This document shows, in pieces, positions 53,886-64,000 of a stretch of 64,000 nt of DNA. The notes beneath the pieces were generated by a model. It saw only the letters and a program-made list of their open reading frames with translations. It did not search any database and was not told where the DNA came from. Position 1 is the first letter of the stretch. Each line of letters begins with the position of its first letter. Position numbers and translations under genes: made by a program. Source of the DNA: Modicisalibacter radicis (GTDB lineage Bacteria > Pseudomonadota > Gammaproteobacteria > Pseudomonadales > Halomonadaceae); NCBI RefSeq assembly GCF_900961225.1, contig NZ_CAAHFN010000051.1:25996-89995 (forward strand), written 5' to 3'.

Positions 53886-56660
53886 ATGGGTGACATCGCC
53901 AGAGAGATTCTGCCAGTCAATATCGAGGACGAACTCAAGCAGTCGTACCTCGATTACGCGATGAGCGTGATCATCGGCCGCGCACTTCCGGACGTGCGCG
54001 ATGGGCTCAAGCCGGTTCACCGCCGTGTGCTCTACGCCATGCACGAGCTGGGCAACGACTGGAACAAGCCCTACAAGAAGTCCGCCCGTGTGGTCGGCGA
54101 CGTGATCGGTAAGTATCACCCCCACGGCGACAGTGCGGTCTACGACACCATCGTGCGCATGGCGCAGGACTTCTCGATGCGTTACGTGCTGGTCGACGGC
54201 CAGGGCAACTTCGGCTCGATCGACGGCGACAGCGCGGCGGCGATGCGTTACACCGAGGTGCGCATGGCGCGGCTCTCCCACGAGCTGCTGGCCGACCTCG
54301 AGAAGGACACCGTCGACTGGGTCGACAACTACGACGGCACCGAGCGCATCCCCGACGTGCTGCCGACCAAGGTGCCCAACCTGCTGGTCAACGGCGGCTC
54401 GGGCATCGCGGTGGGCATGGCGACCAATATTCCGCCGCACAACATGGTCGAGGTGATCAACGGCTGCCTGGCCCTGATCGACGACTACACGCTGACCATC
54501 GACGATCTGATGGAGTACATCCCGGGGCCCGACTTCCCCACCGCCGGGATCATCAACGGCCGCGCCGGCATCCTCGACGCCTATCGCACCGGCCGCGGGC
54601 GCATCTACGTGCGCGCCCAGTACACCATCGAGCATCACGAGAAGAGCGGCCGCGACCATATCGTCGTCACCGAGCTGCCGTACCAGGTCAACAAGGCGCG
54701 GTTGATCGAGAAGATCGCCGAGCTGGTCAAGGACAAGCGCATCGAGGGCATCGCCGAGCTGCGCGACGAGTCCGACAAGGACGGCCTGCGCGTGGTGATC
54801 GAGGTCAAGCGCGGCGAGTCCGGCGAAGTGGTGGTCAACAATCTGTTCGCCCATACCCAGCTCGAGACCGTGTTCGGCATCAACATGGTGGCGCTGGAGG
54901 ATGGCCAGCCCAGGACGCTCAATCTCAAGCAGATACTCGAGGCCTTCGTCCGCCATCGCCGCGAGGTGGTGACCCGCCGCACGCTCTTCGAACTGAAGAA
55001 GGCTCGCGAGCGCGGCCACATCCTGGAAGGCCTCGCCGTTGCCATCTCCAACATCGACGAGGTGATCGAGCTGATCAAGGCTTCGCCTTCCGCCGCCGAG
55101 GCCAAGGAGAAGCTGCTCGACAAGGCCTGGCAACCGGGCCAGGTGACCAGCATGCTCGAGCGCGCCGGGGCGGTGTCGTGCAAGCCGGAAGGCCTCGAGG
55201 AGGGCCTGGGGCTTTCCGAGGACCGGCGCGAGTATCGTCTGTCGCCGGCCCAGGCCCAGGCGATCCTCGAACTGCGCCTGCACCGCCTGACCGGGCTCGA
55301 GACCGAGAAGCTGCTCAACGAATACCTGGGCATTCTCGAGAGGATCGCCGAGCTCAGCGCGATCCTGGCTTCCGCCGATCGCCTGCTCGAGGTGATCCGC
55401 GAGGAACTGATCGCGGTGCGCGACCAGTATGGCGACGCCCGCAAGACGGTCATCCAGACCAGCCGCCTCGACCTGACCATCGCCGACCTGATCAACGAAG
55501 AGGACATGGTGGTCACCATCTCGCGCTCGGGCTATGCCAAGACCCAGCCGATCACCGACTACCAGGCCCAGCGCCGCGGCGGGCGCGGCAAGTCGGCGAC
55601 CAGCATGAAGGACGAGGACGTGATCGAGCACCTGCTGGTGGCCTCGACCCACGATACCGTGCTGCTGTTCTCCAACAAGGGCAAGGTCTACTGGCTCAAG
55701 GTCTACGAGATCCCCGCGGCCAGCCGCGGCTCGCGGGGCAAGCCGCTGGTCAACCTGCTGCCGCTCGACGGCGACGAGGCGATCAACGCCATGCTGCCGG
55801 TACGCGAGTATCGCCAGGACAGCTACATCTTCTTCGCCACTGCCAACGGGACCGTCAAGCGCACCACCCTCGACCAGTTCTCGCGGCCGCGCAGTGTCGG
55901 CCTGATCGCCATCGATCTCGACGAGGGCGACCGCCTGGTCGGCGCCGCGGTGACCAATGGCGAGGACCACGTCATGCTGCTGTCGTCCAACGGCAAGGCG
56001 ATCCGCTTCGAGGAGGGCAACGTGCGCGCCATGGGTCGCACCGCCCGCGGCGTTCGCGGCATGCGCCTGCAGGACGATGCCGAGGTGATCAGCCTGATCA
56101 TTCCGCGCTCGACGCAGATCGACGACAGCGAGCCGAGCGACGACGACGGCGCGGACAGCGAGGCCCCGGAATCCCGGGTCGATGCCGGCGGCGACGGCGG
56201 CGACGAGCAGATCTATATCCTGACCGCCTCGCAGCGCGGTTTCGGCAAGCGCACGCGGCTCGAGGCCTTCCCGCTGCGCGGACGCGGCGGCCAGGGCGTG
56301 ATCGCCATGCAGACCAGCGCGCGCAATGGCGACCTGGTCTCGGCGATCCAGGTTCACGCCTGCGACGAGATGATGCTGATCACCGATCGCGGCACCTTGG
56401 TGCGCACCCGCGTCGAAGAGGTCTCGGCGACGTCGCGCAACACTCAGGGGGTGATGTTGATCCGCCTGGGCGAGGGCGAGTCGCTGGTCAAGACCGTCCG
56501 TGTCGACGAGCCCAGCGAGGAGCCGGTCGACGCGGCGATCGAAGGCGAGTCCTCGCCGGGCGACGCCTCGCCGGGCGACGCCTCGCCGGGCGACGTCATC
56601 GATGGCGAGGCCTCGGCCGGCAGCGAGGGTGACCGGCCGGAGCCGGAAGATTCGCAGTAG
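53886..56660 (+). CDS. gyrA: DNA gyrase subunit A
   Basis: A 924-residue GyrA. The catalytic tyrosine is Tyr122 in [10 protein letters not shown]. The quinolone-resistance region has wild-type Ser83 and Asp87 (GDSAVYD). The GyrA box is QRRGGRG (about 562-568), needed for DNA wrapping. The C-terminal beta-pinwheel is interrupted by an acidic insert at about 741-775 ([18 protein letters not shown]), and the tail is acidic with a threefold SPGDA repeat. Both account for the greater length than E. coli GyrA (875) and suit a salt-rich cytoplasm. It supercoils DNA with GyrB. It has its own promoter and a hairpin behind. Confidence 0.97.
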   Translation: MGDIAREILPVNIEDELKQSYLDYAMSVIIGRALPDVRDGLKPVHRRVLYAMHELGNDWNKPYKKSARVVGDVIGKYHPHGDSAVYDTIVRMAQDFSMRYVLVDGQGNFGSIDGDSAAAMRYTEVRMARLSHELLADLEKDTVDWVDNYDGTERIPDVLPTKVPNLLVNGGSGIAVGMATNIPPHNMVEVINGCLALIDDYTLTIDDLMEYIPGPDFPTAGIINGRAGILDAYRTGRGRIYVRAQYTIEHHEKSGRDHIVVTELPYQVNKARLIEKIAELVKDKRIEGIAELRDESDKDGLRVVIEVKRGESGEVVVNNLFAHTQLETVFGINMVALEDGQPRTLNLKQILEAFVRHRREVVTRRTLFELKKARERGHILEGLAVAISNIDEVIELIKASPSAAEAKEKLLDKAWQPGQVTSMLERAGAVSCKPEGLEEGLGLSEDRREYRLSPAQAQAILELRLHRLTGLETEKLLNEYLGILERIAELSAILASADRLLEVIREELIAVRDQYGDARKTVIQTSRLDLTIADLINEEDMVVTISRSGYAKTQPITDYQAQRRGGRGKSATSMKDEDVIEHLLVASTHDTVLLFSNKGKVYWLKVYEIPAASRGSRGKPLVNLLPLDGDEAINAMLPVREYRQDSYIFFATANGTVKRTTLDQFSRPRSVGLIAIDLDEGDRLVGAAVTNGEDHVMLLSSNGKAIRFEEGNVRAMGRTARGVRGMRLQDDAEVISLIIPRSTQIDDSEPSDDDGADSEAPESRVDAGGDGGDEQIYILTASQRGFGKRTRLEAFPLRGRGGQGVIAMQTSARNGDLVSAIQVHACDEMMLITDRGTLVRTRVEEVSATSRNTQGVMLIRLGEGESLVKTVRVDEPSEEPVDAAIEGESSPGDASPGDASPGDVIDGEASAGSEGDRPEPEDSQ
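56551..56595 (+). repeat. 15-bp tandem repeat, three perfect units, in gyrA
   Basis: CCTCGCCGGGCGACG occurs three times without change, in frame, giving SPGDA-type pentapeptides in the acidic C-terminal tail of GyrA. Identity of the units implies recent slippage or recombination. The tail is not expected to be catalytic. Confidence 0.95.
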
Positions 56661-56677
56661 ATCGAGCTGAGTCACCC

Positions 56678-56702
56678 GCGACCGCCGTCAGACGGCGGTC
56701 GC
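56678..56702 (+). terminator. Hairpin behind gyrA
   Basis: GCGACCGCCG, loop TCAGA, CGGCGGTCGC: perfect 10-bp stem beginning 17 bases after the gyrA stop. Only two T follow, so it may be a weak terminator or a stabilising 3' structure between gyrA and serC. Confidence 0.65.
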
Positions 56703-56784
56703 TTGCCATGACCAGTCCGCTCGTTCACCAACATGCCCATCAATACACATCTATCACCACGTAGAGTTGCGAGAGACGACGCCG

Positions 56785-57882
56785 ATGACACGCCGCTACA
56801 ACTTCTGCGCCGGGCCGGCCGCGCTGCCCACCCCGGTACTCGAGCGGGCCCGCGAAGAGATGCTCGACTACCAGGGCCGCGGCCTGTCGGTCATGGAGAT
56901 GAGTCACCGCAGTCCGGAGTTCGTGGCCATCGCCGAGGCCGCCGAGGCCAACCTGCGCACGCTGCTGCGGATCCCCGACAATTACCGGGTGCTGTTCATG
57001 CAGGGCGGCGCGACGATGCAGTTCGCCTGCGTTCCGCTCAATCTGCTGGGAAACGGCGGCACGCCCAACTATCTCGATACCGGCATCTGGTCGGCCAAGG
57101 CGATCAAGGAGGCCGACCACCTGGCCGGTTCCCACCTCGCCGCCACCAGCCGGGCGGGCGGTTACGTCGACGTGCCGCGGGGTGACGAGATCGCGCTGTC
57201 CGCGGACGCGGCCTATCTGCATTACTGCCACAACGAGACCATCGGCGGCCTGGCCTTCGACTATGTCCCCACGCTCGATGGGCCCGGCGCGGCTGTGCCG
57301 CTGGTCTGCGACATGTCCTCGTCGATGCTTTCGGCGCCGCTCGACGTCTCGCGGTTCGGAGTGATCTACGCCGGCGCGCAGAAGAACATCGGTCCGGCCG
57401 GGCTGACCCTGGCGATCGTCCGCGACGATCTGCTCGAGCGCGCGCTGCCGCACACGCCCTCGCTTCTGAACTGGAAGGTCTACGCCGACAACGCGTCGAT
57501 GATCAACACGCCGCCGACCTATGCCTGGTACCTGGCCGGCCTGGTGTTCGAGTGGCTCAAGGACGACATCGGCGGCCTCGAGGCGATGGCGGCGATCAAC
57601 CGGCGCAAGGCCGCTTCCCTGTACGATGCCATCGACGCCAGCGACTTCTACAGCAACCCCATCGCGCCGGCCAACCGTTCGCTCATGAACGTGCCGTTCG
57701 TGCTCGCCGACGAGGCGCTCAACGATAGCTTTCTCGACGAGGCCGAAGCGGCGGGGCTGCTCAATCTCAAGGGCCACCGCAGCGTCGGCGGCATGCGCGC
57801 CAGCCTCTACAACGCCGTCAGCCAGCAGGCCGTCGAGGCGCTGGTGACCTTCATGCACGATTTCGAGCAACGTCACGGCTAA
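56785..57882 (+). CDS. serC: Phosphoserine aminotransferase
   Basis: A 365-residue class V aminotransferase. It begins MTRRYNFCAGPAALPTPVLE. The PLP-lysine segment is YAGAQKNIGPAGLTL, the substrate motif SHRSPEF and GGATMQFACVPLNLL are present, and the end is GHRSVGGMRASLYNAVS. It makes 3-phosphoserine from 3-phosphohydroxypyruvate, and also acts in pyridoxal phosphate synthesis. The ATG at 56785 gives the family N-terminus. It is followed closely by pheA and tyrA-aroA, the standard gammaproteobacterial gyrA-serC-pheA order. Confidence 0.96.
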   Translation: MTRRYNFCAGPAALPTPVLERAREEMLDYQGRGLSVMEMSHRSPEFVAIAEAAEANLRTLLRIPDNYRVLFMQGGATMQFACVPLNLLGNGGTPNYLDTGIWSAKAIKEADHLAGSHLAATSRAGGYVDVPRGDEIALSADAAYLHYCHNETIGGLAFDYVPTLDGPGAAVPLVCDMSSSMLSAPLDVSRFGVIYAGAQKNIGPAGLTLAIVRDDLLERALPHTPSLLNWKVYADNASMINTPPTYAWYLAGLVFEWLKDDIGGLEAMAAINRRKAASLYDAIDASDFYSNPIAPANRSLMNVPFVLADEALNDSFLDEAEAAGLLNLKGHRSVGGMRASLYNAVSQQAVEALVTFMHDFEQRHG

Positions 57883-57914
57883 CAGCTGGCCGCAGCCCAG
57901 CGCGGGAGAACGCG

Positions 57915-59006
57915 ATGAGTGAATTACCCGTCGATCTCGATGCCTTGCGCGAGCGCATCGACGACATCGATACCCGGATCCTTGAGTTGATCAGCGAGCG
58001 CGCCCAGTGCGCGCAATGGGTCGCCCAGGTCAAGACCGCCGGCGATCCGCAGGCGGTCTTCTACCGCCCCGAGCGCGAGGCCCAGGTGCTGCGGCGCATC
58101 ATGGCGCTCAATCCCGGTCCGCTGGACGCCGAGGAGATGGCCCGGCTGTTCCGCGAGATCATGTCCGCCTGCCTGGCGCTGGAACAGCCGGTCAAGGTCG
58201 CCTACCTGGGCCCCGAGGGCACCTTCACCCAGCAGGCGGCGCTCAAGCATTTCGGCGAGAGCGCCGTGAGCCTGCCGATGGCGGCGATCGACGAGGTCTT
58301 TCGCGAGGTCGAGGCGGGGGCGGTCAACTACGGGGTGGTGCCGGTCGAGAACTCCACCGAGGGGGTGGTCAACCACACCCTGGACTCGTTCATGGACTCG
58401 TCGATGCACATCTGCGGCGAGGTCGTGCTGCGCATCCATCACCACCTGCTGGTCGCCGGCACCACACGCCAGGACAAGATCTCGCGGATCTACTCGCACC
58501 CGCAATCCTTCGCCCAGTGCCGCAAGTGGCTCGACGCCCACTATCCTCATGCCGAGCGCGTGCCGGTGTCGTCGAACGCCGAGGCGGCACGGCTGGTCAA
58601 GAGCGAATGGCACAGCGCGGCGATCGCCGGCGACATGGCGGCCAAGCTCTACGAGCTGGAGCGGATCGCCGAGAAGATCGAGGACCGGCCCGACAACTCG
58701 ACGCGTTTTCTGATCATCGGCCATCAGGACGTGCCGATGTGCGGCACCGACAAGACCTCGCTGGTGGTGGCGATGCGCAACCAGCCGGGGGCGTTGCACG
58801 ACCTGCTCGAACCCTTCCATCGCCACCAGGTCGACATGACCCGCCTCGAGACGCGACCGTCGCGTACCGGGGTGTGGAACTACGTGTTCTTCATCGACTT
58901 CAAGGGGCACGTCGATCAGCCCGAGGTCGCCGCGCTGCTCGACGAGGTGCGTCTGCGCGCCGCCGAAATGAAGGTGCTGGGCTCCTACCCCCAGGGGGTG
59001 CTCTAG
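57915..59006 (+). CDS. pheA: Chorismate mutase/prephenate dehydratase (P-protein)
   Basis: A 363-residue bifunctional enzyme for phenylalanine synthesis. The AroQ chorismate mutase domain is at about 1-95 (LRERIDDIDTRILELISERAQCAQWV...FYRPEREAQVLRRI). Prephenate dehydratase follows at about 97-275, with YLGPEGTFTQQAALKHFG, VPVENSTEGVVNHTLD and the catalytic Thr in DNSTRFLIIG. The ACT regulatory domain at about 280-363 has TSLVVAMRNQPGALHDLL and LETRPSRTGVWNYVFFID, the phenylalanine-binding GALxxL and ESRP-like sites. GGGAGAACGCG precedes the ATG. It abuts the next gene without a gap. Confidence 0.97.
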   Translation: MSELPVDLDALRERIDDIDTRILELISERAQCAQWVAQVKTAGDPQAVFYRPEREAQVLRRIMALNPGPLDAEEMARLFREIMSACLALEQPVKVAYLGPEGTFTQQAALKHFGESAVSLPMAAIDEVFREVEAGAVNYGVVPVENSTEGVVNHTLDSFMDSSMHICGEVVLRIHHHLLVAGTTRQDKISRIYSHPQSFAQCRKWLDAHYPHAERVPVSSNAEAARLVKSEWHSAAIAGDMAAKLYELERIAEKIEDRPDNSTRFLIIGHQDVPMCGTDKTSLVVAMRNQPGALHDLLEPFHRHQVDMTRLETRPSRTGVWNYVFFIDFKGHVDQPEVAALLDEVRLRAAEMKVLGSYPQGVL

Positions 59007-61295
59007 GTGGTGGAGCCAAGCCACGGCGGGGCGCGCTCGGTCGCCGAACCGCGGATCCTGATCGTCGGCCTGGGGCTGATCGGCGGCTCGCTGGCCGCCG
59101 CGCTCAAGGCCGGCGGCTATCGCGGCGGGATCGTCGCCTGCGACCGCGATCCCGGCGAGATCGCCCGCGGCATCGCCATGGGCGTGATCGACGACGGCGG
59201 TAGCGAGCTGGCGCCCTGGGTCGAGGCCAGCAGCCTGATCGTGCTGGCGGTGCCGGTGATGGCGATGCAGGCGGTGATGACGACGCTGCGCCCGCTGCTC
59301 GACGATCAGGTGATCACCGACGTGGGCAGCACCAAGCTGGCGATCCGCACGGCCGCCGAGGCGGTGTTCGGCGCCTTGCCGGCGCGCTTCGTGCTCGGCC
59401 ATCCGATCGCCGGTTCCGAGAAGAGCGGTGTCGCGGCGTCCAACCCGGCGCTCTATCGTGGCCACAAGGTGATCCTCACCCCCGCTCCCGGCAATGACCC
59501 GCAGGCGGTGGCCCGGGTGCGCGCGCTGTGGACGGCGTGCGGCGCCGAGGTGCTGGAGATGGCCGTCGAGCGCCACGACCAGGTGCTGGCGCGCACCAGT
59601 CACCTGCCGCATCTGCTGGCGTTCTCGCTGGTCGATACCCTGGCGCGCCAGGACGAACGCCTCGAGATCTTTCGCTACGCCGCCGGCGGCTTTCGCGACT
59701 TCACCCGGATCGCCGGCAGCGACCCGGTGATGTGGCGCGACGTGTTCACCGCCAACCGCGATGCGGTGCTCGCCGCGCTCGATGACTTCGAGGCCGGCGT
59801 GGCGCGGTTGCGCACGGCGGTGGAGCGCGGCGACGACGATGCCATGCTGGCGACGCTGGACCGCGCCAGCCATGCTCGGCACTATTTCGATACCCTTTTG
59901 AACAAGACGAGATATCAGGCGATGGAACAACGCAACATCCGCTACCGCGTGCAGCCCGGCGGCAGCGTTCGCGGGACGATCCGCGTGCCCGGCGACAAGT
60001 CGGTCTCGCACCGCTCGATCATGCTCGGCGCGCTGGCCGAGGGAGTGACCGAGGTGCAGGGGTTCCTCGAGGGCGAGGACAGCCTGGCCACGCTGCAGGC
60101 GTTCCGCGAGATGGGGGTGGCGATCGAGGGGCCGCACCAGGGCCGCGTGACCATCCATGGCGTCGGCATGCATGGCCTCAAGGCGCCGGTGGGGCCGCTC
60201 TACGTGGGCAACGCCGGCACCGCCATGCGATTGTTCGCCGGGCTGCTGGCGGGGCAGGCCTTCGATACCGAGCTGACCGGCGACGTCTCGCTGACCAGGC
60301 GGCCGATGGGCCGTGTGGCCGACCCGCTGCGCGCGATGGGCGCGGTGATCGAGACCGCCGAGGGCGGCCGGCCGCCGCTCAGGATCAAGGGCGGCCAGGC
60401 GCTCAAGGGCATCGACTACGACATGCCGATGGCCAGCGCCCAGGTGAAGTCCTGCCTGCTGCTGGCGGGGATGTACGCCGAGGGCGAGACCCGGGTGCGC
60501 GAGCCGGCGCCGACCCGCGATCATACCGAGCGCATGCTCAACGGCTTCGGCTATCCGGTGTCCCGCGACGGCGATCTGGCCTGGCTCAGCGGCGGCGGCA
60601 AGCTGACGGCGGGGCCGATCGACGTGCCCTCCGACATCTCCTCGGCGACGTTCTTCCTGGTCGCCGCGGCGATCACCCCGGGCTCGGACCTGACCCTCGA
60701 GCACGTCGGCGTCAATCCCACGCGGATCGGGGTGATCAATATTCTCGAGGCGATGGGCGCCGATCTCGAACTCTCCAACCAGCATGAAGTGGGCGGCGAG
60801 CCGGTGGCCGACATCCGCGTGCGCTACACGCCGCTGTCGGGCATCGAGATCCCCGCCGATCAGGTGCCGCTGGCGATCGACGAATTCCCGGCGCTGTTCG
60901 TCGCCGCGGCCAGCGCCGAGGGCACGACGCGGCTGCGCGGTGCCGAGGAGCTGCGGGTCAAGGAGTCCGACCGGCTGCAGGCGATGGCCGACGGCCTGGC
61001 CGCGCTGGGTGTCGACGTCACGCTGCATGACGATGGCATCGACATCGTCGGTCGTCTCGAGGGTCGGGGCGACGATGGCCCCAGCTACGGCGGCGGGCGC
61101 ATCGACAGTCTCGGCGACCATCGCATCGCCATGGCGTTCAGCATCGCCGCGCTGCGCGCCCGCGAGGCGATCGAGATCGACGACTGCGCCAATGTGGCGA
61201 CCTCGTTCCCGGGCTTCATCGAGCTGGCGCGCAAGGTGGGGATGACCCTCGACGAGCAGGCGGGCGCGACGTATCGGGACGAGGAGGGCGCATGA
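59007..61295 (+). CDS. tyrA-aroA: Fused prephenate dehydrogenase / 3-phosphoshikimate 1-carboxyvinyltransferase
   Basis: A 762-residue bifunctional protein. The first 290 residues are a prephenate dehydrogenase: Rossmann motif [15 protein letters not shown], then [17 protein letters not shown] and [16 protein letters not shown]. From about residue 306 ([14 protein letters not shown]) there is a complete EPSP synthase: [40 protein letters not shown] and [15 protein letters not shown]. It thus serves both the common shikimate path and tyrosine synthesis. The fusion is known in Pseudomonas and Halomonas relatives. The GTG at 59007 immediately follows the pheA stop; another GTG at 59010 is possible. 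It overlaps cmk by four bases. Confidence 0.96.
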   Translation: MVEPSHGGARSVAEPRILIVGLGLIGGSLAAALKAGGYRGGIVACDRDPGEIARGIAMGVIDDGGSELAPWVEASSLIVLAVPVMAMQAVMTTLRPLLDDQVITDVGSTKLAIRTAAEAVFGALPARFVLGHPIAGSEKSGVAASNPALYRGHKVILTPAPGNDPQAVARVRALWTACGAEVLEMAVERHDQVLARTSHLPHLLAFSLVDTLARQDERLEIFRYAAGGFRDFTRIAGSDPVMWRDVFTANRDAVLAALDDFEAGVARLRTAVERGDDDAMLATLDRASHARHYFDTLLNKTRYQAMEQRNIRYRVQPGGSVRGTIRVPGDKSVSHRSIMLGALAEGVTEVQGFLEGEDSLATLQAFREMGVAIEGPHQGRVTIHGVGMHGLKAPVGPLYVGNAGTAMRLFAGLLAGQAFDTELTGDVSLTRRPMGRVADPLRAMGAVIETAEGGRPPLRIKGGQALKGIDYDMPMASAQVKSCLLLAGMYAEGETRVREPAPTRDHTERMLNGFGYPVSRDGDLAWLSGGGKLTAGPIDVPSDISSATFFLVAAAITPGSDLTLEHVGVNPTRIGVINILEAMGADLELSNQHEVGGEPVADIRVRYTPLSGIEIPADQVPLAIDEFPALFVAAASAEGTTRLRGAEELRVKESDRLQAMADGLAALGVDVTLHDDGIDIVGRLEGRGDDGPSYGGGRIDSLGDHRIAMAFSIAALRAREAIEIDDCANVATSFPGFIELARKVGMTLDEQAGATYRDEEGA

Positions 61296-61987
61296 GCCAG
61301 GACGCTACTGCCGCGGTGCTCGCCATCGACGGCCCCGGCGGGGCCGGCAAGGGCACGGTGAGTCGCCTGATCGCCGAGCGGCTGGGCTGGCACCTGCTGG
61401 ATTCCGGCGCGCTCTACCGGCTGACCGCCCAGGCGGCGCTCAAGCATGAGGTGGCGCTCGACGACGAACCGGCGGTGGCGCACCTGGCCGAGTCGCTGGA
61501 TGTCGCCTTCATCGCCGAAAGCGGCGAGACGCGGGTCATGCTCGAGGGCGACGACGTGAGTGCGGCGATCCGTACCGAGGCGATGGGCGAATGCGCCTCC
61601 CAGGTTGCGGCGCTGCCGTTGGTACGCCAGGCGTTGCTGGCCCGCCAGCGCGATTTCCAGAAGCCGCCCGGGCTGGTCGCCGACGGTCGCGACATGGGCA
61701 CGGTGGTGTTTCCCGCCGCCGCGCTGAAGATATTTCTCACCGCTTCCGCCGAGGAGCGGGCCCGTCGGCGCCACCTGCAGTTGCAGGAAGCGGGCGTGGA
61801 TGCTATTCTATCGAGTCTTTTAAAAGAGATTCAGTCTCGCGACGCACGCGACATGCAGCGTGCCGTGGCTCCGCTCAAGCCGGCCGACGACGCCATTGAG
61901 CTGGATACCACCGAGCTGTCGATACCGGATGTGGTAGATCACATTCAGAGGCTGCTTGAGGATCGAAGTCTGATCGCCTCGATCTGA
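61292..61987 (+). CDS. cmk: Cytidylate kinase
   Basis: A 231-residue CMP/dCMP kinase. The P-loop is [32 protein letters not shown], the [30 protein letters not shown] lid region and [32 protein letters not shown] are family-typical. It recycles CMP and dCMP to the diphosphates. The ATG overlaps the aroA stop by four bases, so it is the last gene of the serC-pheA-tyrA/aroA run before rpsA. About 200 bases separate it from rpsA. Confidence 0.96.
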   Translation: MSQDATAAVLAIDGPGGAGKGTVSRLIAERLGWHLLDSGALYRLTAQAALKHEVALDDEPAVAHLAESLDVAFIAESGETRVMLEGDDVSAAIRTEAMGECASQVAALPLVRQALLARQRDFQKPPGLVADGRDMGTVVFPAAALKIFLTASAEERARRRHLQLQEAGVDAILSSLLKEIQSRDARDMQRAVAPLKPADDAIELDTTELSIPDVVDHIQRLLEDRSLIASI

Positions 61988-62190
61988 AGTGAAGTCCCCG
62001 ATGCGACGACGCTTCCGGCGCCCCCGGCAAGATGTAATGACGTGCTCCGGCAACCTGACGACATGCGACTGAGAGCCGGATCAGGTCGAACCAGCGCCAA
62101 CATCCCCGGGGATTTGTAAAGTAGGCCCGCACTCGCTGGTGGTGTGGAGAAGGCGACAACCGCCATTACCGTTGATCACGTAGGATGCTC
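61988..62190 (+). promoter_or_regulatory. rpsA leader region
   Basis: These 203 bases hold no gene. TTGTAAAGT at about 62115-62123 may be a -10 region, and the AGGATG before the rpsA ATG is a modest ribosome site. In E. coli the S1 leader folds so that S1 can repress its own translation; I see no clear conserved structure here. Confidence 0.4.
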
Positions 62191-63864
62191 ATGAGCGAAA
62201 GCTTTGCTGAACTGTTCGAACAGTCCCTCCAGGACATCAACATGGAACCCGGTGCCATCGTCATGGCCACCGTGGTGGACATCGAAGGTGACTGGATTAC
62301 CGTCAATGCCGGCCTGAAATCCGAAGGCCAGATCCCCGTGGCTCAGTTCCGTGACGACAACGGCGAACTGACCATCGGTATTGGCGACGAAGTCAAGGTT
62401 GCACTCGAAGCCGTCGAGGACGGGTTCGGTGAGACGCGTCTGTCCCGCGAGAAGGCCAAGCGTGCCGAAGCCTGGAAAGAGCTGGAAGCCGCCTTCGAAA
62501 AGGACGAGATCGTCAAGGGCGTGATCAACGGCAAGGTCAAGGGCGGTTTCACGGTCGACGTGGCCTCCATCCGTGCCTTTCTGCCGGGTTCGCTGGTCGA
62601 CGTGCGTCCGGTGCGCGACACCACGCATCTCGAGAACAAAGAGCTCGACTTCAAGGTCATCAAGCTCGATCCCAAGCGCAACAACGTGGTCGTTTCCCGC
62701 CGTGCCGTGCTCGAAGCCGAGAACAGCGCCGAGCGTGAAGCACTGCTGGCGACACTGCAGGAAGGCCAGCAGATCCAGGGTATCGTCAAGAACCTCACCG
62801 ATTACGGTGCGTTCGTCGATCTGGGCGGCGTCGATGGTCTGCTGCACATCACCGACATGGCCTGGAAGCGCATCAAGCATCCGTCCGAGATCGTCGGTGT
62901 CGGCGACGAGATCAACGTCAAGGTGCTGAAGTTCGACCGCGAGCGCAATCGCGTTTCGCTGGGCCTCAAGCAGCTGGGCGAGGATCCCTGGGTCAACATC
63001 AAGGCGCGCTACCCGGAAGGCACCAAGGTCGACGCGCGCGTCACCAACCTCACCGACTACGGCTGCTTCGCCGAGCTGGAAGAGGGTGTCGAGGGTCTGG
63101 TTCACGTCTCCGAAATGGACTGGACCAACAAGAACATCCATCCGTCCAAGGTCGTGCAGGTCGGTGACGACGTGCAGGTGATGGTGCTGGATATCGACGA
63201 GGAGCGTCGTCGCATCTCGCTGGGCATCAAGCAGTGCACCACCAACCCGTGGGAAGACTTCAGCGCCCGTTACAACAAGGGCGACCGGGTTGCCGGGACC
63301 ATCAAGTCGATCACCGATTTCGGTATCTTCATCGGTCTCGAAGGCGGCATCGACGGCCTGGTTCACCTCTCCGACATCTCCTGGTCCGAGACCGGCGAAG
63401 AAGCGGTGCGCCAGTTCAAGAAGGGCGACGAGGCCGAAGCCGTCATCCTGTCGATCGACCCGGAGCGCGAGCGCATCTCGCTGGGCATCAAGCAGCTCGA
63501 GACCGACCCGGTTTCCGAGTTCCTGGCGGTCAACGACAAGGGCTCGCTGGTTACCGGCCGTGTCGTCGAAGTCGACGCCAAGGAAGCCCACGTCGAGCTG
63601 GCGACCGATGTCATCGGTATCCTCAAGGCCTCCGAAATCAGCGCCGACCGTGTCGAAGACGCGCGCAACGTGCTGAGCGAGGGCGACAGCGTCGAAGCCC
63701 GCATCGTCGGTGTCGATCGCAAGAACCGTGCGATCTCCCTGTCGGTCAAGGCCAAGGACCAGGCGGATACACGCCGCAACATGGGTCGCCTGCGCGAGCA
63801 GGAAAGCGAGTCCAGCCCGACCACCATCGGTGACCTGATCAAGCAGCAGATGGGTCAGGACTGA
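62191..63864 (+). CDS. rpsA: 30S ribosomal protein S1
   Basis: A 557-residue S1 protein, the same length as E. coli S1, with six S1/OB-fold repeats of about 75 residues starting near 22, 107, 193, 278, 365 and 452. It begins [21 protein letters not shown]. Repeats 3 to 6 show the strong RNA-binding pattern, such as [26 protein letters not shown] and [28 protein letters not shown]1 brings mRNA to the 30S subunit. I preferred ATG 62191 to ATG 62185 on family grounds. cmk-rpsA is conserved order; an intrinsic terminator follows. Confidence 0.97.
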   Translation: MSESFAELFEQSLQDINMEPGAIVMATVVDIEGDWITVNAGLKSEGQIPVAQFRDDNGELTIGIGDEVKVALEAVEDGFGETRLSREKAKRAEAWKELEAAFEKDEIVKGVINGKVKGGFTVDVASIRAFLPGSLVDVRPVRDTTHLENKELDFKVIKLDPKRNNVVVSRRAVLEAENSAEREALLATLQEGQQIQGIVKNLTDYGAFVDLGGVDGLLHITDMAWKRIKHPSEIVGVGDEINVKVLKFDRERNRVSLGLKQLGEDPWVNIKARYPEGTKVDARVTNLTDYGCFAELEEGVEGLVHVSEMDWTNKNIHPSKVVQVGDDVQVMVLDIDEERRRISLGIKQCTTNPWEDFSARYNKGDRVAGTIKSITDFGIFIGLEGGIDGLVHLSDISWSETGEEAVRQFKKGDEAEAVILSIDPERERISLGIKQLETDPVSEFLAVNDKGSLVTGRVVEVDAKEAHVELATDVIGILKASEISADRVEDARNVLSEGDSVEARIVGVDRKNRAISLSVKAKDQADTRRNMGRLREQESESSPTTIGDLIKQQMGQD

Positions 63865-63904
63865 TCGTCCGCTAGTCTCGCAAGAGGCAAGATGGCCGTA
63901 TGAA

Positions 63905-63932
63905 AGCCGCGACCTTCGGGTCGCGGCTTTTT
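63905..63932 (+). terminator. Rho-independent terminator of rpsA
   Basis: AGCCGCGACC, loop TTCG, GGTCGCGGCT, then T4: a perfect ten-pair stem with a stable tetraloop, 40 bases after the stop. Confidence 0.93.
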
Positions 63933-64000
63933 CATGTCCGTTCGGTCAAGCCCGCCCGGCGGGCAGGAAGGGCGCGTTGGCGCCGGCAGGGGGTCAGGAG

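Noticed and set aside
53856..56675. Open frame of 939 codons opposite gyrA
   Set aside because: Covers exactly the GyrA coding region in reverse; repetitive His/Gln/Arg composition, no start signal.
57924..61121. Open frame of 1065 codons on the minus strand across pheA and tyrA-aroA
   Set aside because: It is the antisense shadow of well-recognised enzymes; the high third-position GC removes stop codons. The translation is low-complexity, rich in Arg, His, Gly and Gln, and has no family motif.

Overview
The window is a 64-kb chromosomal segment of a GC-rich gammaproteobacterium, most likely a member of the Halomonadaceae (Halomonas or a close relative). I infer this from the gene order (dnaX-ybaB-recR; pilA divergent from pilBCD-coaE-yacG; gyrA-serC-pheA-[tyrA-aroA fusion]-cmk-rpsA), the TrkH potassium channel, the acidic inserts and the overall base composition. 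No 16S or database search was possible. I see about 55 protein genes, no tRNA or rRNA, no insertion sequence and no CRISPR array. Coding density is high and most of the region is housekeeping.

Layout. 1-3518: end of dnaX, then ybaB, recR, rnd, and YcgL/YcgN-type genes. 3535-8817: oligopeptidase B (-), then a small membrane protein, a von Willebrand A protein and a class II glutamine amidotransferase (+). 9002-18416: fadD, hrpA, a FabH-like ketosynthase, mlaA, and a PP2C-phosphatase/STAS partner-switch pair. 18578-24990: a Bcr/CflA drug exporter, pstSCAB behind a clear Pho box, then a fluoride riboswitch and crcB. 25056-30025: a thiolase, TetR regulator, SDR dehydrogenase and acyl-CoA dehydrogenase with several recognisable operators. 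30195-35056: AI-2E-family permease, trxA, cysB, a divergent cysH and pabB. 35185-40815: an alpha/beta hydrolase, then the GntR-prpB-prpC-prpD methylcitrate locus. 40876-47318: yacG, coaE, pilD, pilC, pilB (-) and the divergent pilin gene. 47694-53672: small hypotheticals, a CDF metal exporter, trkH, an acyltransferase, rdgC and a thioesterase. 53886-63864: gyrA, serC, pheA, tyrA-aroA, cmk and rpsA.

How the genes work together. Fatty-acid and short-chain acyl-CoA breakdown (fadD, thiolase, SDR, acyl-CoA dehydrogenase) feeds propionyl-CoA into the methylcitrate genes. The operators suggest PsrA-type, TetR, LiuR-like and GntR control. serC, pheA, tyrA-aroA and cmk form a biosynthetic run for serine, phenylalanine, tyrosine, chorismate and CMP. 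pilA-pilBCD builds type IV pili.

The most unusual features are three heptanucleotide tandem arrays within 12 kb (TTCGAGC, GGGCTGC, GTAGCTC) that all fit one formula, TNCGRGC. Next come a displaced second copy of the prpC 3' end beside one array, 15-bp in-frame minisatellites in ptrB and gyrA, a pilin gene whose variable part has about 44 % GC, and a phosphatase with a degenerate receiver domain paired with a STAS protein but no anti-sigma kinase nearby. I found no clear wholly new defence or mobile system.
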